The position numbers and the translations under genes were made by a program. The notes beneath the pieces are model-generated. The model saw only the letters and a program-made list of their open reading frames with translations, ran no database searches and had not been told where the DNA came from. This document shows, one piece after another, positions 51,679 to 61,893 of a DNA stretch of 64,000 nt. Numbering within the stretch: the first letter of the stretch is position 1; the number at the start of each line of letters is the position of its first letter. Source of the DNA: Acholeplasmataceae bacterium (lineage in GTDB: Bacteria; Bacillota_I; Bacilli_A; Acholeplasmatales; Acholeplasmataceae); NCBI GenBank assembly GCA_021108415.1, contig JAIOQX010000003.1, forward strand, positions 310,001-374,000. The letters are read 5' to 3'.

Positions 51679-52575
51679 ATGGATGGTTACAAAAAAATAT
51701 TCAAATCTAAAAAAACACGTGACAGAATACTAAAAATTTTATTTTTTATTCCAAATAAATTAATGCTTAAGATTCAATATAAAATTAAACTCAAAAGGTT
51801 TCCAAATTTTTCTCATCCAAAAAGGTTTACTGAAAAGATACAGTTATATAAAATCAACTATAAAAATGATATACTGAAAAAATGTATCGATAAATATGCG
51901 GTTCGAGAATACGTAAAAAGCAAAAATCTGGATTACATTTTAAATAAAAATTATGGTGTTTACGACAACTTTAAAAATATTGATTTTTCTAGACTTCCAA
52001 AAAAATTTGTTATAAAAACAACAAATGGTGGAGGGGGATTGAATATTTTGATTTGTAAAGACAAAGAGGCTATTGATTATGTTGCTTACGAGAAAGCAAT
52101 ATCAGATTGGAGCAAAGTGCTTAAGTCTAGAGATGGGGGCAGAGAATGGGCATACAGCAATTTAAAGCCAAGGATCATAATTGAAGAATATCTAGAAAAT
52201 TCTATTAATCCGGATTCAGGAATTAGTGACTATAAATTTTTTTGCTTTAATGGAATTCCGAAATATGTGGTTGTTGATTCAAACAGATATATAAAACACG
52301 TAAGAAATTTTTATGATTCAGAGTGGAATTACTTGAATATTTCAAGTGATCACGAGAATATGGGAGATATACTTGATAAACCAAAAAATTATGAACAAAT
52401 GATCAATATAGCAAAAAAACTATCATCGGATTTTCCTTTTGTTAGAGTAGATTTATATAATTTAAACGGTGTAATAAGATTTGGAGAATTAACATTTTAT
52501 CCATGGAGTGGGTACGTTCAATTTTTTCCAGATGATTTTGATATACTTTTGGGAAATGAATTCACTTTTTATTGA
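51679..52575 (+). CDS. TupA-like ATP-grasp protein (1)
   Basis: A 298-aa protein of the TupA-like ATP-grasp family found in polysaccharide loci. It has the typical opening RFPNFSHPKRFTEKIQLYKINYKNDILKKCIDKYAVREYVKSK, then YGVYDNF, RLPKKFVIKTTNGGGGLNIL (nucleotide loop) and KPRIIIEEYLEN. The C-terminal ATP-grasp metal region is FVRVDLYNLNGVIRFGELTFYPWSG. Family members are thought to form amide links, as in teichuronopeptide synthesis, so it may attach an amino acid or amine to a uronic acid of the polymer. A paralogue lies at 57161. Confidence 0.85.
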   Translation: MDGYKKIFKSKKTRDRILKILFFIPNKLMLKIQYKIKLKRFPNFSHPKRFTEKIQLYKINYKNDILKKCIDKYAVREYVKSKNLDYILNKNYGVYDNFKNIDFSRLPKKFVIKTTNGGGGLNILICKDKEAIDYVAYEKAISDWSKVLKSRDGGREWAYSNLKPRIIIEEYLENSINPDSGISDYKFFCFNGIPKYVVVDSNRYIKHVRNFYDSEWNYLNISSDHENMGDILDKPKNYEQMINIAKKLSSDFPFVRVDLYNLNGVIRFGELTFYPWSGYVQFFPDDFDILLGNEFTFY

Positions 52576-52631
52576 TTCAAAAGAATCATGTGTGCAGTTA
52601 AATCATATAATTAGTATATAGGAGGTTGAAA

Positions 52632-53771
52632 ATGGAAAAAGATTTTAGAATTGTTCATGTATTTGCTGGATTAGATAGAGGTGGAGCAGAAACAATGATA
52701 ATGAATTTATATCGAAACATAGATAGAAATATTATTCAATTTGATTTCATTGTGAACGATTCAAATAAAACATATGACTATGAGAATGAAATCCTTGCTC
52801 TTGGAGGAAAGATTTTTAGAGTGCCTAGATTGAATCTTACAAACTATAAAAAGTATAAAAATGAATTTGATAAAATCCTTGAGAATAATCCAGAAATTAA
52901 AATTGCACACTGTCATTATTTAGCTACTAGCGCATTCTATTTTCCTATTTTAAGAAATAGTGATATTATCACTATTGCCCATAGTCATATTGCAGGAACT
53001 CATCTAAGTCCAAAAAATATAATAAAATTCTTTTCGAGAAAGTTGATAAAATTTCAAGCTGATTATTTGTTTGCATGTTCACTAAAAGCATCTAGATATA
53101 TGTTTGGATTTAAATATCAACAAGCCAAAATATTATATAATTCAATTGATTTGGGTATGTTTAAATTTAACCAAGCCAATAGGGTGGATTATCGTAAAGA
53201 GTTTGATGTTGAAGACAGGTTCGTCATAGGTCATATAGGTCGATTTGATAAGCAAAAGAATCATCGTTTCATTTTAAAATTATTTAAGGTTTTATATGAA
53301 AAAGATAATAGTTTTATACTTTTTCTAATTGGTGAGGGAAAATTAAAAAATAGAATGCTAAAATTAGCACACACATTAAATGTTGAAAAAGGAGTACGTT
53401 TTCTAAATAATAGGAACGATATTTCTCAAATCATGAATATGTTTGATGTGTTTATTTTACCTTCTCTTTATGAAGGGTTACCAGTTACTGCAATTGAGGC
53501 ACAATCAAATTCTCTTTTAACTTTAGTTTCTAATAAAGTTACATCTGAAACGTCAATTACAAATAACATTAAATATTTACCTATTAATAAAGGAATTAGT
53601 TTGTGGGTAGATGAGTTGCTAGATGTAAAATCAAATTTACGACATAGAATTGCAACCGTGATTCAGGGAAATAATTATGATGTTATACATAATTCCAATG
53701 ATTTGAAAAATACATATTTGAAAATTTTGTTTGAAAACAAACCTCAAAAAGAAACTGAGGTGATTGTATGA
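52632..53771 (+). CDS. Glycosyltransferase family 4/1 (EpsF-like) (1)
   Basis: About 379 aa starting at MEKDFRIVHVFAGLDRGGAETMIMNLYRNIDR (52632), six bases after GGAGG; the track begins at an upstream TTG. GT-B fold: the acceptor domain opens with the GGAETMIMNLYR motif of EpsF-type transferases. The donor domain has IGHIGRFDKQKNHRFILKLF, LIGEGKLK and FILPSLYEGLPVTAIEAQ. The donor and linkage are unknown. Its 3' end overlaps the next glycosyltransferase by 4 bases. Confidence 0.88.
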   Translation: MEKDFRIVHVFAGLDRGGAETMIMNLYRNIDRNIIQFDFIVNDSNKTYDYENEILALGGKIFRVPRLNLTNYKKYKNEFDKILENNPEIKIAHCHYLATSAFYFPILRNSDIITIAHSHIAGTHLSPKNIIKFFSRKLIKFQADYLFACSLKASRYMFGFKYQQAKILYNSIDLGMFKFNQANRVDYRKEFDVEDRFVIGHIGRFDKQKNHRFILKLFKVLYEKDNSFILFLIGEGKLKNRMLKLAHTLNVEKGVRFLNNRNDISQIMNMFDVFILPSLYEGLPVTAIEAQSNSLLTLVSNKVTSETSITNNIKYLPINKGISLWVDELLDVKSNLRHRIATVIQGNNYDVIHNSNDLKNTYLKILFENKPQKETEVIV

Positions 53772-54862
53772 TAAGAGTATTACATATTGTTGGTGCAATG
53801 CATAGAGGCGGGCAAGAAACTCTAATTATGAATTTGTTTAGACAAATTGATAGAAAAAAAGTGCAATTTGATTTTATAGTTCACACAACTAAAAAAATGG
53901 ATTACGATGATGAAATATTGAACTTGGGTGGAATAATACATAGGGTATGTAGAAAAAAAATATCATTTATAAAAAATTTGCTACAAATTCGAAATATAGT
54001 AAAGAAAAATAGATATATTATAGTACACCGACATGGCGATAATAGTTTCTTTATATCAGTGGATTTGTTTGCAGCAAAAATTGGCGGTGCAAAAGAACTA
54101 ATATCTCATTCTCATAATACATCAACAAAAGCAAAGTTTTTACATAAATTATTTCGTAAGTTTAATAACAAAATATCGAATCATAAGTTCGCATGCGGCA
54201 ATGATGCTGGCCAATGGATGTATAGAAATAATAATTTCACTATAATAAAAAATGGAATCGACTTAAAATTTTTCGAATATAAATTGAAATATAGAGAAGA
54301 GATTAGAAGTGAACTCGATATTGAATCAAATCGATTTGTAATTTGTCATGTCGGTAGATTTAATGAACAGAAAAACCATATATTTATTATTGATATATTT
54401 GCTGAATTATTAAAAACACTTCCCAAAGCAATCTTATTACTTATAGGTGATGGAGAGCTAAGAAATCAAATTGAGAGAAAGATAAAACATTTAGGTATTG
54501 AAAAGAATATTTATTTGTTGGGAAAGAGAAATGATATAAATAAAATATTAATGGGATCTGATTTGTTCTTATTCCCTTCTCTATTTGAAGGATTGCCAGT
54601 TTCACTAATTGAAGCCCAAGCAAGTGGTATAACAATTGTTATGTCGAGTGTAATAACTGATGAAGTAATTATTTCTAGGAATGTTGAAAAAATTTCTTTA
54701 TCACAGGATAACCTGTTTTGGGTAAAACAAATAGTGAATTATTCAACACTCAAACGAAAGGGAATTGAGTTTAATAATCATCTAAAAGAATACGATTCTG
54801 AAGCTATTTCTATCAATCTGCAAAATTTCTATTTGAATTTAAATGGAAATGATTTATGTTAA
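53768..54862 (+). CDS. Glycosyltransferase family 4/1 (EpsF-like) (2)
   Basis: A 364-aa GT-B enzyme closely similar in plan to the preceding gene product: VLHIVGAMHRGGQETLIMNLFRQIDRKKVQFDFIVH, HSHNTSTKAKFLHKLF, ICHVGRFNEQKNHIFIIDIF and LFPSLFEGLPVSLIEAQASG. The pair probably arose by duplication and may add successive sugars. ATG overlaps the upstream stop by 4 bases, and its own end overlaps the next start by 7 bases. Confidence 0.88.
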   Translation: MIRVLHIVGAMHRGGQETLIMNLFRQIDRKKVQFDFIVHTTKKMDYDDEILNLGGIIHRVCRKKISFIKNLLQIRNIVKKNRYIIVHRHGDNSFFISVDLFAAKIGGAKELISHSHNTSTKAKFLHKLFRKFNNKISNHKFACGNDAGQWMYRNNNFTIIKNGIDLKFFEYKLKYREEIRSELDIESNRFVICHVGRFNEQKNHIFIIDIFAELLKTLPKAILLLIGDGELRNQIERKIKHLGIEKNIYLLGKRNDINKILMGSDLFLFPSLFEGLPVSLIEAQASGITIVMSSVITDEVIISRNVEKISLSQDNLFWVKQIVNYSTLKRKGIEFNNHLKEYDSEAISINLQNFYLNLNGNDLC

Positions 54863-55938
54863 AAATACTGTTTGTTATACCCTCATTAACTTTTGGAGGA
54901 GCTGAAAGAGTTATATCGTTACTTGCAAACAATTTACAAAGTAAAAAATATAAGATTTCAATATTATTAATTTCTAATTGCAGACAAGAATATAAAATAA
55001 ACAGAAATGTGCAAGTTATAAATATAGAAGATAAAATCCACAAAAAATTATTTTTGCCATCTTGGATACAGAGAATTGGTAAAATTCGAACCGTATTCAA
55101 AACTACAAAACCTGATATTATTGTTTCTTTTCTTGTCACAAGTAACATATATTCATGCGTTGCTAATCTCTTTTTAAATTCAAAGCTAATTATAAGTGAA
55201 AGAAATGATCCACATAAAGAGCCAAAATCTATTATTAAAAGGATGGTAAGAAAGCTCGTCTATCCAATGGCACAAGGTTTTGTGTTTCAAACATCTGATG
55301 CCATGCATTTTTTCAATCGAAAAATTCAGAACAAAGGTGTTGTTATACCTAATCCAGTTATAGATAATCTTCCTATTTATGATATTAGGCTATCTAAAAA
55401 TAAAATTGTTACAATCGGAAGACTTGAAAAACAAAAAAACCAGATTCTTTTATTGGAAGCGTTCCATAAATTTCTTCAAATATTTCCTGACTATTCTTTA
55501 CATGTTTTTGGAAATGGGAGTTTGAGTAGCAGTTTAAAGGAAAAATGCAACGAGCTTCGGATAAATGAAAATGTCATTTTTGAAGGTGTGGTAGACGATG
55601 TACATTCTAAAATTTTGGATGCGAAAATGTTTATTCTCACTTCTGATTATGAAGGAATGCCAAATTCATTGATTGAATCTATGGCAATTGGTATTCCTTC
55701 AATTTCCACCGACTCTCCCATAGGCGGCCCTAAAATGCTAATTACAAATGAGTTTAATGGAATTTTAATACCAGTAAAAGATAAAAATAAATTGATTTCA
55801 TCAATGACTAAACTAGCCAATGATTTTGACTATTGTAAATTTTTATCCGAAAACGCAAAAAATATTCGAAAGATTCATTCTTTAGAAAATATTATTTTAT
55901 TATATGATAAATATTTTAAAGTTGTGATTGAGAGGTAA
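54856..55938 (+). CDS. Glycosyltransferase family 4 (3)
   Basis: A 360-aa GT-B transferase opening ILFVIPSLTFGGAERVISLLANNLQSKKYKIS. FLVTSNIYSCVANLFLNSKLIISERNDPHKEPKS is typical of amylovoran/PglJ-type group 1 enzymes. The donor domain has IVTIGRLEKQKNQILLLEAFHKF, FEGVVDDV and LTSDYEGMPNSLIESMAIGIPSISTDSPIGGPKMLI. Sugar specificity is unknown. Translationally coupled to both neighbours. Confidence 0.88.
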   Translation: MLKILFVIPSLTFGGAERVISLLANNLQSKKYKISILLISNCRQEYKINRNVQVINIEDKIHKKLFLPSWIQRIGKIRTVFKTTKPDIIVSFLVTSNIYSCVANLFLNSKLIISERNDPHKEPKSIIKRMVRKLVYPMAQGFVFQTSDAMHFFNRKIQNKGVVIPNPVIDNLPIYDIRLSKNKIVTIGRLEKQKNQILLLEAFHKFLQIFPDYSLHVFGNGSLSSSLKEKCNELRINENVIFEGVVDDVHSKILDAKMFILTSDYEGMPNSLIESMAIGIPSISTDSPIGGPKMLITNEFNGILIPVKDKNKLISSMTKLANDFDYCKFLSENAKNIRKIHSLENIILLYDKYFKVVIER

Positions 55939-55942
55939 AAAA

Positions 55943-57157
55943 ATGGAAAATATAAATAACAATTTGTTTATTAAATTATGGAGATATTCTATGTATCTCT
56001 ATTTAACAATGATGATTGCTTTTTCCGGAAATCCCAATACTTCACTGTTAAGCTCAATCTCTTTATATATATTTATCATAGTAACTCTATACAATCTATT
56101 CATACGTAAAAAATTTTTTATAGATTATTTTGTTTTTTTTCTTGTAGTCTACATGGCTTTTCTGGCTTTTAGTTTCTTTTATACACCATCAACTGAAATA
56201 TTTCTTTCTACTTTCTATCAGTTTTTTACATCCACTGTCATTATTGCTTTGATATCAAACTACGTTTATATAACTAAAGGATTTAAAGACATTGTCAATG
56301 CATATATATTAGGTGGAATTATATTATTGTCTTACGCATTATATCTATATGGCTTTGATATAGGTCAAACTGTTGAAAATAGTAATTATTTACTTCGAAT
56401 CGGAGCTGAACTAGGTAACACTAATACAGTTGGATTAAAACTAGCATTTTTATTTGTTCTTATTTTCTATAAACTGTTATATTTTAAAACCAAGATTACA
56501 GGTAAAATTATATTTTTTATTACTATGATTTTTTCATTTGGATTTTCTATGCTTACTGGTTCAAAAAAAGCTATAATATTTATTTTCTTAGGAATATTTA
56601 TTTTATCATTTCCCAAAATTAATTTCAGGAGAAATGGATTAAAGTCAGTAATTAATTTTGTATTCATAGCTCTATTAATATATATTCTGTATTATTCAAT
56701 ATTCAATTTTGAATTATTCAGAACTATTTCTTATAGAATAACTCAATTACTCAACTTTTTCTCAAATTCTGGTGGATCTGAGTCTGAACTTCTAAGAGCA
56801 GAATACATAAAACAAGGTATAATAGAAACTTTAAAAAGTCCTTTTTTAGGAAGGGGAGCATTTTCATCTTATTCCTTTTTTGGGACATATTCTCATAATA
56901 ACTATATTGAAATTTTGCTCAATACAGGTGTTATTGGCTTTTTTATTTTCTATATATCTTATTTTTTCTTGACTTTTGAGTTGAAAAAACAGGATTCTTC
57001 AAATAAATTTAGATTATTGGGAATATTCTACTTACTAAGTATAGTGATTCTTGGATTTAGTATGGTGTATTATTACGACAGGTATTTTATGATTTTTCTC
57101 GCAGGTGTTGTTGCGATGTCATCAAATAATATTGTGATTAGAATTAAAGGTAGGTAG
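55943..57157 (+). CDS. O-antigen/capsule polymerase (Wzy-like)
   Basis: About 404 aa starting at MENINNNLFIKLWRYSMYLY (55943) after GAGAGG; the track uses a weaker upstream TTG. Ten to twelve membrane helices are predicted, with a large loop in the C-terminal half and the Wzy/ligase motif TYSHNNYIEILLNTGVIGFFIFYISYFF (His in HNxxIExLxxxG). It should polymerise flipped repeat units at the outer face of the membrane. Such polymerases vary greatly in sequence, so the call depends on topology, this motif and the locus. Confidence 0.85.
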   Translation: MENINNNLFIKLWRYSMYLYLTMMIAFSGNPNTSLLSSISLYIFIIVTLYNLFIRKKFFIDYFVFFLVVYMAFLAFSFFYTPSTEIFLSTFYQFFTSTVIIALISNYVYITKGFKDIVNAYILGGIILLSYALYLYGFDIGQTVENSNYLLRIGAELGNTNTVGLKLAFLFVLIFYKLLYFKTKITGKIIFFITMIFSFGFSMLTGSKKAIIFIFLGIFILSFPKINFRRNGLKSVINFVFIALLIYILYYSIFNFELFRTISYRITQLLNFFSNSGGSESELLRAEYIKQGIIETLKSPFLGRGAFSSYSFFGTYSHNNYIEILLNTGVIGFFIFYISYFFLTFELKKQDSSNKFRLLGIFYLLSIVILGFSMVYYYDRYFMIFLAGVVAMSSNNIVIRIKGR

Positions 57158-57160
57158 AAT

Positions 57161-58072
57161 ATGAAAAAATTTTTTAGAGCTAAATTTATAAAAAAATTGT
57201 TATTAAAATTTCTTGATTTTAAGTTTTCGCATGTCATTGGGGATAAATTATATCTTAAAATTAAGTATTTATGTATAATGGATAGAAAATTAAACCTCAA
57301 AACTCCTCGAACATTTAATGAAAAAATACAATGGCTAAAAATCTACGATAGAAAAAAAAATGATACAGACCAAGTCGATAAAGTTTTGGTTCGAGAATTT
57401 GTTGCTAGAACTATAGGATCTGAATTTCTAATACCAATTTATGGTGTATATAGTTCTTATGATGAAATCAATTTTAATGATCTACCAAATCAATTTGTTT
57501 TAAAACCTAATCACACATCTGGTGATGTTTATATATGCAAAAATAAAAATTTGATAAATCATTCAGTTCTGAAAAAAACTATTAGAAAATGGATGAGAAT
57601 TAATTATTATTGGAAACATAGAGAATTCGCATATAAAAATATCAAACCTAAAATACTATGTGAAAAACTATTGATAGGTGACAATAGTAGTGATTTAATG
57701 GATTATAAACTAATGGTTTTCAATTCTAAGGTTAAATGCACCTTTGTCACACAAGATAGGCACAAAGAAGATGGATTAAAAATGGACTTTTTTGATCGGA
57801 ATTGGAATTTCATGCCTTTTACTCGAAAATATCCAAATACTAACAAAAAGATTCAAAAGCCGATATTGTATGAAAAGATGGTTGAACTAGCAGAAAAGTT
57901 ATCTTGCAATAGGATATTTGTGAGGGTAGATTTCTATTTTATTGAAAATAAAATTTTTTTTGGTGAACTAACGCTACATCCTGGGTCTGGTTTTGAGAAA
58001 TTTGAACCTACTCTGTATGATAATATGTTAGGTGAGTGGATTGATTTGAGATTGTTAAAGGAGGTTAATTAA
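57161..58072 (+). CDS. TupA-like ATP-grasp protein (2)
   Basis: A 303-aa paralogue of the 51679 gene product: LNLKTPRTFNEKIQWLKIYDRKKNDTDQVDKVLVREFVARTIG, YGVYSSYDEINFNDLPNQFVLKPNHTSGDVYIC, IKPKILCEKLLIGDNSSDLMDYKLMVFN and RIFVRVDFYFIENKIFFGELTLHPGSGFEKF. Two such genes in one locus suggest two different amide modifications, or modification of two sites on the repeat unit. It starts three bases after the polymerase stop. Confidence 0.85.
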   Translation: MKKFFRAKFIKKLLLKFLDFKFSHVIGDKLYLKIKYLCIMDRKLNLKTPRTFNEKIQWLKIYDRKKNDTDQVDKVLVREFVARTIGSEFLIPIYGVYSSYDEINFNDLPNQFVLKPNHTSGDVYICKNKNLINHSVLKKTIRKWMRINYYWKHREFAYKNIKPKILCEKLLIGDNSSDLMDYKLMVFNSKVKCTFVTQDRHKEDGLKMDFFDRNWNFMPFTRKYPNTNKKIQKPILYEKMVELAEKLSCNRIFVRVDFYFIENKIFFGELTLHPGSGFEKFEPTLYDNMLGEWIDLRLLKEVN

Positions 58073-58073
58073 A

Positions 58074-59198
58074 TTGAATATAATTATTGCAGGGGATTTA
58101 TACATTAGCAATGTAAATGAAAAAGATTTTGTGAATGGGAATTTAACAGATGTAATTGATAATGAATTACTAGATCAATGGTTAAATTGTGATTATAGAA
58201 TTTTTAATTTAGAAGCTCCGTTGACAAAAATCGAAAAACCTATAGATAAATTAGGTCCATCTCTTAAAATGGATCCTAATGTTATCAACGGGATAAGAAA
58301 ATTGTCTCCCAATCTAGTATTACTAGCTAATAATCATATTAAAGATTTTGGTCCCGATGGAATTAGTGATACTGTTAAAACATTGACAAAACACAATATA
58401 AAATATACAGGAATTGGAAATAATTCACAAAGTGCAAATCAACCAGTTATAGTTAATGGCGATAAAATTATTGGTATATATAATTTTTCCGAAAATGAAT
58501 TCGCAAAATTCGAAAACGAAAAATTGGGGTCTGCGTCTTTAAATTTGCCCTTGAATCTTTCGATAATATCTGAACTAAAGTCAAAGGTCGATTATGTTAT
58601 AGTGATTTTTCATGGTGGAAAAGAGGAGTATAAATATCCAAGTCCTAAACTACAAGAACTATGTAGGAGTTTTGTTGATTATGGTGCAAATATTGTTATT
58701 TGTCAGCATACTCATACTATTGGTTCGTATGAAAAGTATAAAGATTCAAATATTATATATGGACAAGGTAATTTTATATTTAACTATAAAAGCAAAGAAT
58801 GTTGGAAGACTGGGTTACTAATTAATCTTCACTTCAGTGATGAACAAAAAATAGATTTTATTCCTTTCAAGCAAACGTCTAAAGGGATTTCTTCAATGTC
58901 AACAGCAGAATCCAAAGAAATATTGGAGCACTTTTATCTAAGAAGCAAAACGATTTTGGATGAATTAAAACTAAAAGAAATGTATCAAATATACGCAAAT
59001 CAAAACATAGATTACTACATTTACGAAATTATCGCTTTTCCTAAGATACTTAAAAAATTAGATGTAAAGATTTTTAAGGGAAGAATTCTTAAGTATTATC
59101 TTAAAAAAAATAAAATCTTGAGTCTGATTAATTATTTTGAATGTGAATCTCATAATGAGCTTATAATTGAAGGTCTTAAATCATATTTAAAAAAATAA
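58074..59198 (+). CDS. CapA/PgsA-like metallophosphatase-fold capsule protein
   Basis: A 374-aa protein of the PGA_cap (CapA) family. Motifs: IIIAGDLYISNVNEKDF, YRIFNLEAPLTKIEKP, VLLANNHIKDFGPDGISDTVKTL (metal-site Asn-His), VIVIFHGGKEEYKYPSPKLQELC and VICQHTHTIGSYEKYKDSNIIYGQGNFIF. There is no signal peptide or membrane helix, unlike many CapA proteins, so it may act in the cytoplasm on the TupA-type products. TTG start nine bases after AAGGAGG. Role in polymer modification is inferred from family and position. Confidence 0.85.
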   Translation: MNIIIAGDLYISNVNEKDFVNGNLTDVIDNELLDQWLNCDYRIFNLEAPLTKIEKPIDKLGPSLKMDPNVINGIRKLSPNLVLLANNHIKDFGPDGISDTVKTLTKHNIKYTGIGNNSQSANQPVIVNGDKIIGIYNFSENEFAKFENEKLGSASLNLPLNLSIISELKSKVDYVIVIFHGGKEEYKYPSPKLQELCRSFVDYGANIVICQHTHTIGSYEKYKDSNIIYGQGNFIFNYKSKECWKTGLLINLHFSDEQKIDFIPFKQTSKGISSMSTAESKEILEHFYLRSKTILDELKLKEMYQIYANQNIDYYIYEIIAFPKILKKLDVKIFKGRILKYYLKKNKILSLINYFECESHNELIIEGLKSYLKK

Positions 59199-59269
59199 GC
59201 AAATATATTGAAAAAAACCCAAAATTGTATTGTTAAAATGAATTTATTTAAATAGAGAGGTGTTCTAAC

Positions 59270-60364
59270 ATGACTAAGAAAAAAATCTTATTTATTTCCC
59301 CAGAGGGTTTAGGTAAGGGTGGTGTCCAGACCATAATTATGAATCTATATAGAAATCTATATGAATACTATGACTTTGATATATTGCTATTCACAAATGA
59401 AATTAGGTATTATGATGAAGAATTTAGTAAAAATGGCCTCATATATCGATACAATCTAAAAAGAAATAGATTTTTTAGGCAAATTTTTCCTTTCATATAC
59501 GGATTGAAAATATACAAAAAAACAAGAAATATTCTTACACAGAAAAAATATGATATCGTTCATTGCTTTGCCAATTACGATAATGTTTGGGCTCTAAAAG
59601 CAGCACAAAAACTCAAAATAAACAAACGGATAATTCATATAAATTCGACAAAACAAATTTATAACACGAAGAATCCTATTAAAAAAATTTACACATTATA
59701 TCTGATTAAAATGGGAAGGTTGACTGCATCAATACATCTTGCAGATAGTAAAAAGGCTGCAGAATCATATTTCCAAGTGAAATGTAAATATGAAATCGTT
59801 GAACCTGGATTTGATTATCATAAGTATCAGGTTAGCAAATGGGAAAAGAATGATCAAAAAATACGAATTCTTCAAGTAGGAAGGTTTGATGAAAATAAAA
59901 ACCAATTGTTTTCTATCAAGGTTTTTGAATTGCTTCAAAATAGCAATTCAAATTTTTTGCTAACTTTAGTGGGTTCGGGTCCTTACGAAAAAAAATTAAA
60001 GAGTTATATCAAAGAGAACAATATTCGCCAAATTGAATTTGAAAGATTTGACATAGATCTATTTAGTGAATATTCCAAAGCAGACATATTAATTTTTCCT
60101 TCAATTGAAGAAGCATTTGGAATAGTTCTTTTAGAAGCACAAAGCATGGGACTCACATGTTTTGTTTCAAGTTCAGTATCTAGAAGTGTAAACTTTGGTA
60201 ATTGTATCTATATTGATCTTCATCTAGGTGTAGAATATTGGGCTAAGTATATTAAAGAGTATGTCGAAAATAATAATTTGACAAAAAAGCCAGCTGATTT
60301 GGAAAAATTGTCATATGAAAATGCAAGTTTATCCTTTTTAGATATATATGAGAAAAGTAGTTAG
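59270..60364 (+). CDS. Glycosyltransferase family 4 (4)
   Basis: A 364-aa GT-B transferase: ILFISPEGLGKGGVQTIIMNLYRNLYEYYDFDILLFTNE is the EpsF-like opening with GGVQTIIMNLYR. IRILQVGRFDENKNQLFSIKVFELL and ILIFPSIEEAFGIVLLEAQSMG form the donor domain. GAGAGGTGTTCTAAC precedes the ATG. A 71-base gap before it is the longest within the operon. Donor and acceptor unknown. Confidence 0.88.
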   Translation: MTKKKILFISPEGLGKGGVQTIIMNLYRNLYEYYDFDILLFTNEIRYYDEEFSKNGLIYRYNLKRNRFFRQIFPFIYGLKIYKKTRNILTQKKYDIVHCFANYDNVWALKAAQKLKINKRIIHINSTKQIYNTKNPIKKIYTLYLIKMGRLTASIHLADSKKAAESYFQVKCKYEIVEPGFDYHKYQVSKWEKNDQKIRILQVGRFDENKNQLFSIKVFELLQNSNSNFLLTLVGSGPYEKKLKSYIKENNIRQIEFERFDIDLFSEYSKADILIFPSIEEAFGIVLLEAQSMGLTCFVSSSVSRSVNFGNCIYIDLHLGVEYWAKYIKEYVENNNLTKKPADLEKLSYENASLSFLDIYEKSS

Positions 60365-60372
60365 GTGATATA

Positions 60373-61893
60373 GTGAGTTCACAAGCAAGGAAGGGTAAGA
60401 AAAATTTAATCTATGGCTTTTTAGGACAATTTATAATTATGGCAGTAAGTTTAATTTTACCTAAATTCATGATTGATACTTTTGGTTCTGAAATTAATGG
60501 ACTTGTATCTTCAATCATGCAGTTATATTTGTATTTAAGTTTGTTAGAGGCGGGAATAGGGACTACTAGTATACAAGCATTGTATAAACCGATTTCTGAA
60601 AACGACACATTATCAATTAATTCTATTCTTTCTGCAACAAAATATTATTACAAAAAAACAGGAATCTATTATTTAATTGGAATCTTATTAATGGCGATAA
60701 TATATCCAATGATAATTAGTGTTCAGTTAAATTATTTGTATGTAGTATTTTTAATATTGTTTACTGGTTTCTCAAATGTCATAAGTTTTTTCTTTTATGC
60801 AAAGATTAAAGTTTTTCTCATAGCAAATGGAAATAATTATATTATTACGAATATCATGACTTTGGTTAAGTTAATTTCGAGTATTACAAAAATAGTTCTT
60901 ATTTTAGCTGGATTTAGTATTCTTATGGTTCAATTTTCTTTTATGATTATAAATATAATTCCACTATTTTTATTTCTTGTTTATATGAAGAAAAAATATC
61001 CTTCGATCAAATTTGATGAAAAACCAAATTTTGATGCGCTGAAGGAAAAAAATTCAGTACTAATACATCAAATATCAGGATTGATTTTTAGTAATTCTGA
61101 CATACTTATTTTATCAATATTTTTAAATTTAAAGATTGTTAGTGTTTATAGTGTCTACCTTCTATTCTATACTACTGTGTACACCCTAATTAACATAATT
61201 CCTGTGAGTTTGAATCATATTTTGGGGCAACAATACAACAATAATATAGAAGAATTTAAAAAAACTCATAATGTTTTTGAATTTTACTTTATGATAATTA
61301 ATTTTGCAGCATTTACAGTGGTAATGTTATATATACTACCATTCTTAAGTTTATATACATCAAACGTTAATGATGTTTCTTATATTAGTTACTTAGTTGC
61401 CTTATTATTTACAATTAATAATTTGCTACAAGCTGGTCGAGCTCCATCTTTGCAAATTATTAATTTTTCTCAAAGTTTTACTGGCACAAGAAATAGAGCA
61501 ATATTAGAAATGTTGATTAATCTCATTTCTTCATTAATACTTGTGCGGTTTTTTGGAATTTATGGCGTCTTGATTGGAACAACTTTAGCTCTTCTATATA
61601 GGGCTAATGACATTATTATATATGCAAACAAAAGAGTATTAAAAAGGAGTTCTTTTCAAACATATAAAAGATGGATTTTAAATTTCTCATTATTTATTGC
61701 AATTATTAATTTAAGTAATCTGTTTATTAGAGAGTATAAAGACTACTTTAAGATATTACAAGAAGTTATTTTTATAGCACCTATAATTTTGCTAATCTAT
61801 TTACTTGCTAACTTATTATTTGAAAGAAAAATGTTTGCTAGTTTGATAACTATCATTAAAAAATGGAAGAGCACAAAAAAAGTCAATAACTAA
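60373..61893 (+). CDS. Polysaccharide flippase (Wzx-like, MATE/MOP superfamily)
   Basis: A 506-aa protein with about 12-14 membrane helices, starting GKKNLIYGFLGQFIIMAVSLILPKFMIDTFGSEINGLVSSIMQLYLYLSLLEAGIGTTSIQALYKP, the classic Wzx opening. It exports lipid-linked repeat units across the membrane for the Wzy polymerase. GTG start with AGGTGAT upstream. Last gene of the polysaccharide operon. No Wzz/CpsC chain-length protein or CpsD-type kinase is encoded within the locus. Confidence 0.92.
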   Translation: MSSQARKGKKNLIYGFLGQFIIMAVSLILPKFMIDTFGSEINGLVSSIMQLYLYLSLLEAGIGTTSIQALYKPISENDTLSINSILSATKYYYKKTGIYYLIGILLMAIIYPMIISVQLNYLYVVFLILFTGFSNVISFFFYAKIKVFLIANGNNYIITNIMTLVKLISSITKIVLILAGFSILMVQFSFMIINIIPLFLFLVYMKKKYPSIKFDEKPNFDALKEKNSVLIHQISGLIFSNSDILILSIFLNLKIVSVYSVYLLFYTTVYTLINIIPVSLNHILGQQYNNNIEEFKKTHNVFEFYFMIINFAAFTVVMLYILPFLSLYTSNVNDVSYISYLVALLFTINNLLQAGRAPSLQIINFSQSFTGTRNRAILEMLINLISSLILVRFFGIYGVLIGTTLALLYRANDIIIYANKRVLKRSSFQTYKRWILNFSLFIAIINLSNLFIREYKDYFKILQEVIFIAPIILLIYLLANLLFERKMFASLITIIKKWKSTKKVNN

